64,000 nt of DNA from Nitrobacter hamburgensis X14 (GCF_000013885.1 NC_007964.1:2156001-2220000); one strand, 5' to 3'; counted from the stretch's first letter, positions 18,225 through 26,833 are shown. Notes: generated by a model not told the origin, from the sequence alone. Numbers and translations: made by a program.

Positions 18225-19256
18225 ATGGAGAAGATTATCACGATCGGCTTAGACTTGGCCGAGTCGGTATTTCAGGTCCACGGCATTGCCGGCGACGGGA
18301 GTATCGTCGTCCGCCGAGCCTTGCGGCGATCGCAGGTGCTGGACTTCTTCCGCGCTATCGACCCGTGCCTTGTCGGGATCGAGGCGTGTGCAAGCTCGCA
18401 CTACTGGGCGAATGCCATTGGGCAACTCGGGCATACGGTCAGGATGATGCCGCCGACCTACGTGAAGGCCTACGTCAAGAGAAACAAGACCGACGCTGCT
18501 GATGCCGAGGCGATTTGCGAAGCAGTATCGCGGCCCACCATGCGCTTCGTGCCCATCAAGACCACCGCCGAACAGGCAGCCTGCATGGTGCTGAGGACCC
18601 GTGAACTATTCGTCCGTCAGCGGAGCCAGACGGCGAATGCAATGCGTGCTCATATGGCTGAACTCGGCATCATCGCCGCCGCGGGCATGACCAGTATCGC
18701 GAAGCTCATCCTGGTCCTGCGGGACGCAGAGGACACGCGTCTCCCAGTCGCGGCTCGGGCAGCGCTCCTCGAGATGGCCGAGCAAATCGAGATGCTGACG
18801 GCACGTATCGAGAAACTCGATACGAAGATCATCGCGACAGTGAAGGCAGATGAGACCGCCTGGCGACTGACCAGCATCCCAGGCGTCGGACCGATCATCG
18901 CCGCGACAGTCCGAGCCACAATTCAGGATCCCACGGTATTCAAAACGGGCCGCGATCTTGCTGCCTGGATCGGAATTACTCCGCGAGCTAACTCCAGCGG
19001 CGGCAAGGAGCGGCTTGGCCGAATATCAAAACAGGGAAATAAACAGTTGCGCACGCTGCTGATCGTTGGCGCGACATCGATCCTGAAGCAAGCTCGCAGA
19101 GGCGTAAAGCTGCCCTCGTGGATCATCTCGCTGATGGCACGGCGACCATATAAGGTCGTAGCCGTCGCGCTGGCCAACAAGATCGCCCGCACGATTTGGG
19201 CGCTTCTCGTCAAAGGCGGCACGTACCAAGCACCCGCGATCATGACGAGGGCATAG
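18225..19256 (+). CDS. IS110-family transposase
   Basis: A 343-residue transposase with the standard domains: GLDLAESVFQVHGI at the N-terminus, NKTDAADAEAICEAVSRPTM about 90 residues in, and SIPGVGPIIAATVRA, AAWIGITPRANSSGGKERLG and ISKQGNKQLRTLLIVGA in the C-terminal part. The frame is intact. It shares the same general layout as the copy at 381-1445 but is clearly a different element. The start ATG follows AAAAGGAACC. Confidence 0.93.
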   Translation: MEKIITIGLDLAESVFQVHGIAGDGSIVVRRALRRSQVLDFFRAIDPCLVGIEACASSHYWANAIGQLGHTVRMMPPTYVKAYVKRNKTDAADAEAICEAVSRPTMRFVPIKTTAEQAACMVLRTRELFVRQRSQTANAMRAHMAELGIIAAAGMTSIAKLILVLRDAEDTRLPVAARAALLEMAEQIEMLTARIEKLDTKIIATVKADETAWRLTSIPGVGPIIAATVRATIQDPTVFKTGRDLAAWIGITPRANSSGGKERLGRISKQGNKQLRTLLIVGATSILKQARRGVKLPSWIISLMARRPYKVVAVALANKIARTIWALLVKGGTYQAPAIMTRA

Positions 19257-20623
19257 AACAAAAGGAATTCCGGCGTCTCGCGCCGGGATCAAGCGGCAAG
19301 GTGCCAAAGCATGATGAACCTGAGGGACGATACCTCGATGCCGACCGGACCGTCTGACGCACTGCGCCTTCGAGCGCGTGAATTTGATTAGGCGATCGGT
19401 ATCGCGGATCTCATCGTGGCCAGCGGTTAAGGACCGCGCCAATTAGGCCGGACATATGACTGCACCGTCCGACGGCGATTTATGCGACGAATACCTTGCT
19501 AACCGGGCCGTTCCACATATGCGCCAGAGTAGTTCCTTCTGTAATGGGCCTTCGTTCGTCAAGTCCCCTCTGAACGATAACTCATCGCCAGGATCATGCT
19601 TCTGTCCGTGGTCAGCGCGAAGGCCGCCACACCATGTCATCAGATCCAGAGCTGACAGGTCAATCTAGGAAGCGTGGTTTGCCGAAGCATTCACAGCACT
19701 ACACACGACCTTGCGCGCCCCCGTCCTGGCGACGGGACCTCAGGAGAGCGCTGCCGTTTCGGCTCGCTCCAAACGCTCTATCTCCTATGCCATCACTGCG
19801 GTCTTGCTCCAGCGAAAGTCGGAGCGGGTTGATCGGAGCTTTGAACCAGTTGATCATTCATGGCTTGATATGGCTTTACGATGCTGCCGATCCGATTTGC
19901 GAGTTTGATTCCCCAGGCCTTAAGCGAGGACCATTTCTTCGTTCGATAAGGTGACGTCGTCAGATGATTTGAGACTGATTAGGCAATTCGAGAAGGGAGG
20001 GTCTGGCTCATCAGGGATGAGTAGAGTACGCCAGCGTCGAGAAGTTTGCAGCCGACGCAATCATGGATGAGTGCAAGCTCGGCGTGCGGCACAAGATCGT
20101 GTTAGCGAACAAGGCTATTGCTGTAATCGAAGATCGTCATTCATTCGCCAACGAGTTACGACGGGTTCGCAAGACAGGTTAGCCGGTAGCTCAAGCATGG
20201 GATGGAAGCGACCCTCCACCCTACGGAGCTGCACCAACCACCGCCAGCGATGCCGTCCCCGGCATGGCCGACTGCAACGTCGCGCGATTCTTGGGCGGCA
20301 TACGCAGCAAAAATGAGCGGAGCGGCGCTTGGTGGAGCGTGAACGCACCCGGGAACAAAATGCTCATGGCCACGTTCCAATACCGCGCGGCCATCGCCCG
20401 CCGTAACTAGCGCGCGCGCGGATAGTCAAAGGCGATGGCTGCGGTCGTCGATGATTTCAAGCTGCGATGGATGACCCTACTACGATCTGATCATGGCCAT
20501 GTTTGCATTGGCGGTTACTGCTGTCATGCTGTGGCGAGTTCGGCGACTTTTCGCAGGTGGGCTTTGCGAACGCCATCTCGATTGATGGCGTGGATGACTG
20601 CTGCTCCGGGTCAGCGAGCGGGC
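19257..20623. other. gene-poor stretch with repeat copy
   Basis: About 1.4 kb with the IS110 right flank followed by degraded DNA. It contains one copy of a diverged inverted repeat (19958-20027). A 39-codon frame at 20065 (MDECKLGVRHKIVLANKAIA) reads like protein, but I do not recognise it and it lacks a ribosome-binding site. Confidence 0.35.
19958..20027 (+). repeat. diverged inverted repeat, copy 1
   Basis: This 70-base segment, starting CGTCAGATGATTTGAG, matches the reverse complement of 22615-22679 at roughly 80% by eye. Both end in TAGAGT. The two copies bracket the SDR fragment, the channel gene and the PPOX pseudogene. Confidence 0.5.
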
Positions 20624-20776
20624 GCCGCCGGTGACAATGGCCCTCATGCTCTCCAGCTTGCCTGAGCCCTTGTAAGTCTCTTCCCCGTGGTCCGGCCGCG
20701 GCTCCATTTTCTCGGTCGATCCCGGCATCGGCTGTTTCTGGGACGGGAAGGTTGGCATCGGGTAGTCGGACGGCAT
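20624..20776 (-). pseudogene. short-chain dehydrogenase (SDR) N-terminal fragment
   Basis: The minus strand reads MPSDYPMPTFPSQKQPMPGS, then KMEPRPDHGEETYKGSGKLE and IVTGG. This is the characteristic proline-rich leader and the start of the NAD-binding GGxxGIG motif of stress-type SDR proteins (YhxC/GspS39-like). After IVTGG the frame diverges, and the catalytic YxxxK region is absent. Confidence 0.68.
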
Positions 20777-20867
20777 GGAGATTGCTCCGGTTGTTCAGGC
20801 CTTAACCGGCTGATGGTGCAAACTGCGCCAAGATTGAGTGAGTCGCGCTTTGTCGGAAGGCCCACCT

Positions 20868-21320
20868 ATGTTTAAAGCTCTCGCCCTCGCCACGTTCATG
20901 GTCGCTGCATGTATCGTTATTCACTATGAAACGCTGCGATACATGTCCGTTTTGATACCATCACTCAAGGTCGCGGTTCGCCTTAAAGTTCTGCTTGTCG
21001 TTTTTGGATGCTTCATCGCCCACACGATTGAAGTTTGGCTGTATGCCTTCGCATATTTGCTGCTTGAGCAGATTGGATTTGGATCGCTAAAGGGTCATAC
21101 CGAGGAGCACTTCGCCGATTTCCTCTACTTCTCCGCGACGTCTTATTCCACTTTAGGAATCGGGGACGTTTATCCAACCGGCGTGTTTCGACTCATTTCC
21201 GGCCTCGAAAGTATCAATGGCTTGTTTCTTATCGCGTGGTCGACTTCGTTTACATACTTCGTAATGGACCGGCTTTGGCCGCTGCACTCTGACCGGACGA
21301 ATGAGGAGGGAAGCGATTGA
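20868..21320 (+). CDS. potassium-channel-like membrane protein
   Basis: A 150-residue membrane protein of the two-helix ion-channel type (Ion_trans_2). Helix segments are visible near residues 4-20, 40-65 and 110-135. The pore segment SATSYSTLGIGDVYP, with a TLGIGD selectivity filter close to the canonical TVGYGD, lies near residue 94. The ATG at 20868 gives a natural hydrophobic start; the frame is open upstream to 20838. It has no cytoplasmic RCK or nucleotide-binding domain. It could form a small potassium or non-selective cation pore. It sits alone among gene fragments. Confidence 0.78.
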   Translation: MFKALALATFMVAACIVIHYETLRYMSVLIPSLKVAVRLKVLLVVFGCFIAHTIEVWLYAFAYLLLEQIGFGSLKGHTEEHFADFLYFSATSYSTLGIGDVYPTGVFRLISGLESINGLFLIAWSTSFTYFVMDRLWPLHSDRTNEEGSD

Positions 21321-21654
21321 GCGGGTTTCCTACCTGTGTTTGCTGAAAACCTCATCCGGGTTGATGCGTGAGGGATCGCGCCATTGGTGCGCAGCGTGTA
21401 GTTGTGATGGTCACGTACTTTCGGCGCAGACTCGCGCCGGCGCGCCGAATTGCGCCGGGCGCGAGAGTTCGTACTCATTCATGCGTCGCGGGGCTGCCTA
21501 CCATTCCAACTTCTCCATCTTGCGCACGACGACATGGGTGTCGCGCGTAAAGATACCAGTTGGACCTGCGGTGCAGGCACCATAGCGGCTTCGCTTCGTT
21601 GGAAGAAAAGGCCTGCGGTGGCAGGCTAACGGCAATAAGTCGCGTCGGCCCAGC
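21321..21654. other. intergenic stretch
   Basis: About 330 bases with short open frames only. Nothing is recognised before the FixK box at 21655. Confidence 0.35.
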
Positions 21655-21668
21655 TTGATTTAAATCAA
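21655..21668 (+). promoter_or_regulatory. FixK/FNR box, perfect palindrome
   Basis: TTGATTTAAATCAA matches the FixK consensus exactly. It ends 55 bases before the ATG of the PPOX-like pseudogene at 21724, which must have been a FixK target. Confidence 0.75.
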
Positions 21669-21723
21669 TTCCTGTTCGCGCTTTCGGAGTCATTTTGCGC
21701 ACACCCAGTCAGAAAGGCGACCT

Positions 21724-22090
21724 ATGAATGAGGAGATGGGGCAAAAGATGCAAAAGCTTCTGGATGAGCACCGGGTCATGACGGTTGCCACGAACCGGCC
21801 CGATGGCTGGCCGCAGGCGACAACCGTCGGCTACGCAAACGAAGGCTTGACGCTCTATTTTATGTGCGGCCTCAACAGCCAGAAGGCCAACAATCTCGCC
21901 CGCGATGATCGGGTGTCGCTGACCATCGACCACGACACAGATCAGCTGATGGCCATCACCGGGTTATCAATGGCAGGGCATGCGCAGCCCGTGACCGATC
22001 CGGCGGACGGAGAGAAGATTTTGCGTATTGTGAAATTACAGCAAGGGCTTCGGCCATACCGACCTCGTCACCTACGGGGCGAATGCGTGA
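21724..22090 (+). pseudogene. pyridoxamine 5'-phosphate oxidase-like FMN protein, internal deletion
   Basis: The intact N-terminal part (MNEEMGQKMQKLLDEHRVMT, then TNRPDGWPQATTVGYANEGL and NLARDDRVSLTID) is a PPOX-like split-barrel flavin-binding domain. After GEKILRIV a block is missing, and the frame shifts. The family's C-terminal tail YSKGFGHTDLVTYGANA is readable in another frame and ends at a TGA at 22088-22090. The open frame itself runs on to 22224 as unrelated sequence. The gene is therefore inactivated by a deletion near 22040. A perfect FixK box precedes it. Confidence 0.72.
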
Positions 22091-22700
22091 TCCAATCTGT
22101 GCGCGCTATGAATGTAACCTCGGTCGCGATTTCGGCCAGATGCAATCACCCGCACCGCGCCTGTCGGACCGATCACGTGCTACGCGGTGCGGGCGGGAAA
22201 GTACGAGTTTGGCCGCTGAGATAGGCGCCGGCCAATCGGCCGTTCACCGGCGATGCTAAGCCCTTTAAGGGCCGCTCCTTCATGCTCACTCGGACGAGTT
22301 TTTTTAATCGGACTAGGTTGCGCTGCTCACTTCGGGTGGATGGCGCGGCCCTTTCAAGCTGCCATGCCGGCTCGGCCCTCGGCATGGACCTCTCGCGGCA
22401 TCCCGACCGTTATCGTCGCTGCGCCTGGTGTTGGCAACACGGCGGCCGGCCAGCGCTTAAGAACGCCGTCTCACGAACCCGCCGGCATCCCGCTCGGCCG
22501 AAGAATCCAAAAAAACTTTGTGAGAACACTTGAAACCCGGAGCCTGTTTTCTAATTTGTTCAATGCCAGAAGTGGCCCGGGCCGCCTGAATTAGCCCGCA
22601 GCTGTGGGGCGCTAACTCTACCCCTGATTAGCCAAAGCCTCTCTTCTCGAATGGCCTGATCAGCCTCAATTATCTGACGACGGACACTCCGAACTTACTC
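22091..22700. other. gene-poor stretch with repeat copy 2
   Basis: About 600 bases. Open frames show no recognisable protein. It contains the second copy of a diverged inverted repeat at 22615-22679. Confidence 0.35.
22615..22679 (-). repeat. diverged inverted repeat, copy 2
   Basis: The reverse complement starts CGTCAGATAATTGAGG and aligns with 19958-20027 apart from scattered substitutions and a five-base gap. Confidence 0.5.
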
Positions 22701-22910
22701 ATGCCCAATGCAAAGGCTTACGCGTCCACAATTCTCGCCAATTTCGAGTGGGCGCAAGGCGAGCTTGTTGGCAAAGCGGTCATACTGGCCGATGGCACGG
22801 CAGGGACAGTGGAAGAGGTTTGGCTTGATGAATTCCACGGACTCCGAGTTTCTATCACAGGTCACGATGGCAAGCGGCCGGTCTCGACGATAAAACTTGC
22901 TCAATCGTAG
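22701..22910 (+). CDS. small conserved hypothetical protein
   Basis: A 69-residue soluble protein beginning MPNAKAYASTILANFEWAQG. The body has alternating strands (ELVGKAVILADGTAGTVEEV, LRVSITGHDGKRPVSTIKLA), reminiscent of a PRC-barrel-like fold. That is a weak inference from pattern only. No strong ribosome-binding site is visible. It looks like one of the many small bradyrhizobial proteins of unknown role. Confidence 0.55.
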   Translation: MPNAKAYASTILANFEWAQGELVGKAVILADGTAGTVEEVWLDEFHGLRVSITGHDGKRPVSTIKLAQS

Positions 22911-23327
22911 AGCCCGGTGCCTTCATGGCGTCGAGCTTTCTGTCGTTTCCAGGACCGTTATCCGGGTTCCGGAGGGCTTTGCCGTGCGCGATGCCGGCGC
23001 CATACTCCGCTACGCTGCCGCCGGCCCGCAAAAACGCGGTGTTCGGGTGATCTCGACCAGCTTGCGCGCGGCCGCTTCTGGTGAGGCTAACGGGCAGGAC
23101 TCAACGAATTTGACCATCTGGCCACGCATGACGAGTTGACGCTATCCTGACAAGCCGCGAAGGCCTTGATGGTCCGGGCGGCTTACGAGATCGACGGTCT
23201 CGTGAAGTCTAGGCGGTTTCACCGCCCTGTCGTTCACCGGTGGCGACAATCCTGAGCGATCCGTCGGGAAAGCCCCCTGACTGCCATCGCCTCGTGATGG
23301 CGGTGTCGCGGGTGCCGCATCCGAGAC
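22911..23327. other. intergenic stretch
   Basis: About 420 bases without a recognised gene. An 80-codon frame at 22897-23139 overlaps the previous gene and has no support. Confidence 0.35.
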
Positions 23328-23784
23328 GTAAGCGCTCATTTGATCCCCTGGTGTCGGGATCGAATTGAACATGCGAAGCTTCCTCCGATTTGAACGGAGG
23401 TTTGGGATGGGATTGGACGGCAAAAAGGACGTCCGTTTGGACGTCTCAACGATTGGAAGTGTCAGCCGACTTGAAGTGCTTGAAGGACCATCGGAGCGTC
23501 GGACGCGCTCGGAGGCTGAGAAGGCGCGGATCGTTGCCGAGAGTTTGATGCCCGGCGCTCAGGTGTCGGAGGTGGCGCGCCAGCACGGCGCGATGCGCTG
23601 GCAGGTTTACGATTGGCGTCGGCGGCTTCGCCAGCGAAGCGAATTGGCTTCGCGAGAGGCTCCGGGGTCGACGTTCGCGTCGCTGATGGTGGAAGAGCCG
23701 TTGAAGGAGCGTCCGGCTCGGCTGGCCCGGCTTGGGATTGCGATCGGCGATATTGTGGTGCGGACGGATGTAAATTGGCGTTGA
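23328..23784 (+). pseudogene. IS66-family left end with truncated accessory protein TnpA
   Basis: GTAAGCGCTC at 23328 fits the terminal repeat of IS66 elements (GTAAGCG). The frame from 23365 (or ATG 23407) encodes an IS66 TnpA-type helix-turn-helix protein: SRLEVLEGPSERRTRSEAEK, then ESLMPGAQVSEVARQHGA and RWQVYDWRRRLRQ. Its end LGIAIGDIVVRTDV stops abruptly in NWR, where the family continues for 15-20 residues. TnpB and the TnpC transposase are missing, so the element is dead. Confidence 0.75.
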
Positions 23785-23841
23785 ACAAAGCCCCTTGAAG
23801 CTACAGCGTTAGCTCCTTGTGACAAGTAACGGAATCTACGT

Positions 23842-23883
23842 CGGAGTGGGGTCACGATCGGCGCTGATCCTGACCCCACTCCG
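23842..23883. repeat. hairpin repeat element, diverged copy
   Basis: CGGAGTGGGGTCA (23842-23854) pairs perfectly with TGACCCCACTCCG (23871-23883) around a 16-base loop, followed by a T run at 23890. Two further copies, embedded in the 185-bp repeats at 30612 and 35146, show the same left arm and an altered right arm. It could be an IS end or an independent palindromic repeat. Confidence 0.6.
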
Positions 23884-24094
23884 ATTGGCTTTTTCCCGAC
23901 TGTCTTTATGGCATTACTGCCGGCACCTGCAGCAATCTGACCCGCCGTGCCGATTCACAGTCAAGCAACGACACCGCTAAGGCCATCAATTACCTGCTTA
24001 ACCGCTGGACGGCGTTCACCCGCTTGGGAGACAAGTAACTATTGATCTCGCTCAACGCATTCGTCCGGCCGCGGCACATGCTGCCTTGTGCTTT

Positions 24095-24265
24095 CTTAAC
24101 CCCATGAGCAGAGTGATGGCCGACCAGCAAGAGAACGCGCGATTGCCTCACAATCCGCCACAACCGCGAACAAGCAGATTGCCGAGCAACGTTGGGTTCA
24201 GGACGCATTGGAGGACGACGACGTTCGTGAGGCCTTGAAGCGTCGGCACCCGTGCGAGAAGAACG
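24095..24265 (+). pseudogene. diverged copy of the 4.6-kb hypothetical gene tail
   Basis: The plus strand reads LNPMSRVM-like sequence, then ASQSATTA, KQIAEQRWVQDALEDDDVRE and ALKR, with small indels. The same segment occurs on the minus strand at 4581-4800. Both copies are broken. This copy has lost all of the N-terminal region. Confidence 0.55.
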
Positions 24266-24418
24266 GTTAGGAAGAACGGTTAGACTAGCGGGCTATTTCG
24301 CTCTGGTGCGAATGGCCCCGCTGCCCCAAGCATCGTTCGGCTCGGACGAGTAGCAATCCTCTCATCCCCATCCCAGAAGCGCCGAGCATAGAAAATCCGT
24401 TACCCCAGAACGGCGTCT

Positions 24419-24432
24419 TTGAGCTAGATCAA
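24419..24432 (+). promoter_or_regulatory. FixK/FNR box
   Basis: TTGAGCTAGATCAA fits TTGA-N6-TCAA and nearly matches TTGAT-N4-ATCAA. It ends 58 bases before the ATG of the small membrane protein at 24491. Confidence 0.68.
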
Positions 24433-24490
24433 AACATGCATGAGATTTGTATGTATTCTTGGCTCGTCGAAACCAAAAAGGGAGATCGAC

Positions 24491-24613
24491 ATGCCAACCG
24501 AAACAACCATTGTGACCGCGCTTGTTACCGGCGTCATAACCATATTCTCTCTAGCTATAGCTTATGGCCAGCGTCAGACTACCGCTTACCATCGCGAACA
24601 CCCGCAAGGGTAA
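24491..24613 (+). CDS. 40-residue single-helix membrane protein
   Basis: An ATG with AAGGGAG just upstream starts a 40-codon frame: MPTETTIVTALVTGVITIFS, then LAIAYGQRQTTAYHREHPQG. Residues 6-26 form one transmembrane helix and the tail is basic and probably cytoplasmic. Such tiny proteins accompany respiratory complexes in bradyrhizobia. Here a FixK box lies directly upstream and an oxidase subunit-IV-like peptide downstream, so a role with a terminal oxidase is plausible but unproven. Confidence 0.62.
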   Translation: MPTETTIVTALVTGVITIFSLAIAYGQRQTTAYHREHPQG

Positions 24614-24718
24614 GCCCGCAGAACTGCATAAATGGGCGGCGACTGCGGGCAGCTATATCTGTCTCACCGGTCACCGTCGTGGGAGAGGCAAGATCAACAG
24701 TACCTTGAGAGACTTGAC

Positions 24719-24871
24719 ATGTCTGATCATAGTGAAATTTTGTATTCGACGGCGGAAGGAATGGATTATCCGGCGCACGAGCAGCAGTATAAGACGTTCC
24801 TCAAGATAGGGATATTGGGCACAGCGACCGCCGCCACCGTTATCGTGTTGTTGGCGATTTTCCTTACCTGA
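24719..24871 (+). CDS. aa3-type oxidase subunit IV-like small membrane protein
   Basis: A 50-residue protein with a short soluble N-terminus carrying MDYPAHEQQYKTFLKIGI and one C-terminal helix (ATAATVIVLLAIFLT). The DYPAHE..Y..F pattern before a single helix is typical of the bacterial aa3-type cytochrome c oxidase subunit IV family (COX_aa_IV). The catalytic oxidase subunits are not nearby. The start at 24719 was chosen because the homology begins there; the frame is open upstream to 24632. It is probably co-transcribed with the 40-residue peptide. Confidence 0.7.
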   Translation: MSDHSEILYSTAEGMDYPAHEQQYKTFLKIGILGTATAATVIVLLAIFLT

Positions 24872-25055
24872 TTGTCCGGTCGTCGTTCCGGATTTTCGTT
24901 TGCAATGTGGCTGGTGCTTTAGTTGTGCGTGGTCGACGGCTTGCCCGTTGACCACGGCGGACGTTGTGGCGTTGATCGACGGTCCCGGCAGTTCGCGGCC
25001 CCTAGGCAAGCTATCCAAGGCCACCTGAGCCCAGCTTATAACCTCATCCGTATCC

Positions 25056-25175
25056 GCTTCACGCCGGCGATCCTGCCGCCCTACGTGCGCCGCTCGAAGT
25101 CGATCGAGACGTTGCTGCCGATCCTTTACCTGAAAGGTATCGCCATCTCCTCGATGCGCTTGAAGTCGCGCTCGC
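25056..25175 (+). pseudogene. IS256-family transposase fragment
   Basis: The frame reads FTPAILPPYVRRSKSIETLL followed by PILYLKGI, matching the conserved ILPPYLRRSKSIEELIPWLY segment of IS256-type Mutator transposases. Reading frames break on both sides, and the DDE residues are missing. Confidence 0.7.
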
Positions 25176-25178
25176 TCG

Positions 25179-25520
25179 TCAGTTCGTAGTTCTCCTGCGA
25201 GCGCCAGCCCACCACGCAGCTTGCAAAAACGACAAAGACAAATCCAGCATCTTCACGAAGTCGGACGCATCGTTCGGCGCAAACGTCCTACCTACACCTT
25301 GCACCGCCGCGGCCAATGTTTGCTCAAACTGCTCCGGCCCGACAAATTCGTAAAGCTCCCGCGCCCGTTCGATCATTGGCCCGGGTATCTGGTCAACAGT
25401 GTCTCGCAACCGCTCCAATAGCTCGACCAGATCATCTAAATCACTACGGCCGCCGACGCTCTGATAATGCGCCGCTGCGAAGTCAAAGCGTTCCTCTAAC
25501 TCTTTCGCGACATCGATCAT
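25179..25520 (-). CDS. hypothetical protein, partner of the 63-residue ORF
   Basis: A 113-residue soluble, mostly helical protein from ATG 25520: MIDVAKELEERFDFAAAHYQ, then LERLRDTVDQIPGPMIERAR and a Trp-rich end. It begins 11 bases after the stop of the upstream small ORF on the same strand, so the two probably form an operon. A second copy near 49987-50092 is cut off after about 35 codons. I do not recognise the family. Heptad-like spacing suggests a coiled coil. Confidence 0.55.
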   Translation of the reverse strand: MIDVAKELEERFDFAAAHYQSVGGRSDLDDLVELLERLRDTVDQIPGPMIERARELYEFVGPEQFEQTLAAAVQGVGRTFAPNDASDFVKMLDLSLSFLQAAWWAGARRRTTN

Positions 25521-26221
25521 GACACGCCTCACTATCCCGAGTAGGTGTTGAACCTTCCATCCTTCTCGCCGCGCCGGTAGCCGTGCGAGATTTGCTTTTC
25601 CAAAAACTCGTTCGCAACGATCGTCGCGCGCAGATCGCCGTCGCAAGCCTCAATCGCCTGCGCGACTGCGACTCCCAAACTGTCGCTTTCGGGCGATTGA
25701 TCTTGTTTAAGGTTTGCCGTCATTCACCGCGCGAGCCGCCTGATATGAATCGTTTTGGACGGCGACCGGGTGGAAGGTAAGTTAAAGACGCAAACTGTGC
25801 TAAATCTCCACCCCGGGTTGCCCCTTTTAGTCAGACATCAATAGGAAAGAGGACGATGATCGGATCATTGATGATGTGCGTGAGTGTGGTGATTTTGCTG
25901 GCCGGCATGATTGCCGGCATCACAATGGGGATTCAGCAGAACTTTGTCCTTGCGCCGGCTCATGCTCACCTCAACCTGGTCGGCGGCGTACTGCTGTTTC
26001 TGTTTGGCCTCTATTACCGGGTGTTTCCGGCCGCAGGCCGAATGACGCTGGCCCGGATTCAGGGCTGGCTTCACATTCTCGGCAGCATTCTGTTTCCAAC
26101 CGGAATAGCCCTCGTGCTTGTGGGCGGCAAGGCCTATATCGCAGCGCCCATCATCGGGTCGTTGGTCGTGGTGTTGGCCATGGCGCTGTTTGTGGTCGTG
26201 GTATTTCGCACCCGGACGGCC
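25423..26221 (+). repeat. segmental duplication, copy 1
   Basis: Bases 25423-25731 match 49987-50294, and 25729-26221 match 50716-51208, at about 98% or better by eye and in the same orientation. Copy 1 lacks the 421-base middle part of copy 2. The join CACCGCGCGAGCC fits a deletion between short CGCG repeats. The block carries the two small minus-strand ORFs and the small membrane protein. Confidence 0.85.
25532..25723 (-). CDS. small hypothetical protein
   Basis: A 63-residue protein starting MTANLKQDQSPESDSLGVAV, then AQAIEACDGDLRATIVANEF and LEKQISHGYRRGEKDG. The pattern AIEACDGDLRATI looks like a helical segment of a conserved rhizobial small protein. The paralogous copy near 50284 has a nonsense change (CAA to TAA at codon 9) and a one-base loss, so only this copy is intact. 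Function unknown. Confidence 0.58.
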   Translation of the reverse strand: MTANLKQDQSPESDSLGVAVAQAIEACDGDLRATIVANEFLEKQISHGYRRGEKDGRFNTYSG

Positions 26222-26224
26222 TGA
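25856..26224 (+). CDS. small polytopic membrane protein (oxidase-subunit-like), copy 1
   Basis: A 122-residue protein with four predicted helices: about residues 3-24, 38-60, 70-90 and 95-118. The second begins with APAHAHLNLVGGVLLFLFGL; the His pair at its start resembles the His-bearing helices of haem-copper oxidase subunit I or NnrS-type proteins. Known family members are annotated only as conserved membrane proteins. An AGAGG motif lies a few bases before the ATG. A nearly identical copy lies at 50842-51231, differing only after FRTR. Confidence 0.68.
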   Translation: MIGSLMMCVSVVILLAGMIAGITMGIQQNFVLAPAHAHLNLVGGVLLFLFGLYYRVFPAAGRMTLARIQGWLHILGSILFPTGIALVLVGGKAYIAAPIIGSLVVVLAMALFVVVVFRTRTA

Positions 26225-26234
26225 TCATCGCCTG

Positions 26235-26753
26235 ATGGCACGACTGCTCCTAGCCGCCCTCGCATCGATGCTGGCCACGACCGCTCTCGCCCAAAGCCTG
26301 ACTGGGCAGGCATCCGTCATAGACGGCGACACGCTCGAAATTCACGGACAGCGAATCCGCCTGTCAGGCATCGACGCGCCCGAATCATCCCAACTCTGTC
26401 GCGGTGACGACAGCCTGCAATATCGATGTGGGGCCAAATCAGCCAACGAACTTGACGAGCATATCGCGGGCAGGCCGGTAAGCTGCGAAGGCGTCGGCAG
26501 GGATCAATATGGGAGAGTTGTGGCGGTTTGTTCGATTGATGGCGAAGACGTTGGGGAATGGCTTGTGCGGGGAGGGCTCGCGTTCGATTGGCCTAGGTAT
26601 TCGCGTGGCAAGTATGCAGGCGCTCAGAAAGAAGCGGAGCGGGCAGGGCGTGGGGTATGGGCGGGATCGTACGTTGTGCCCCGGGCCTATCGGGCGTGCA
26701 GACGTGACGGTGGGCGGCCTAGCGGCTGTTCGGATGATGCGAACGCTCGATAA
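26235..26753 (+). CDS. secreted thermonuclease-family (SNase-like) protein
   Basis: A 172-residue exported protein with a signal peptide (MARLLLAALASMLATTALAQ) and a staphylococcal-nuclease fold. Key segments are ASVIDGDTLEIHGQRIRLSG, IDAPESSQLCRG and the later GRVVAVCSIDGEDVGEWLV and RAGRGVWAGS. The usual active-site set of family members (Asp in DGDT, Arg in RLxGIDAPE, Glu in E..) is visible, but I cannot confirm nuclease activity. It starts 13 bases after the duplicated block ends. The ATG at 26235 gives a natural signal peptide. It is likely a periplasmic or extracellular nuclease. Confidence 0.82.
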   Translation: MARLLLAALASMLATTALAQSLTGQASVIDGDTLEIHGQRIRLSGIDAPESSQLCRGDDSLQYRCGAKSANELDEHIAGRPVSCEGVGRDQYGRVVAVCSIDGEDVGEWLVRGGLAFDWPRYSRGKYAGAQKEAERAGRGVWAGSYVVPRAYRACRRDGGRPSGCSDDANAR

Positions 26754-26833
26754 GAAGAAAGCACATTGCTATCGATTCTTTTTAGCATTTTGTAATCCCG
26801 TTGCGCAACGCTACCCTTTCTCACAAGGGGGGT

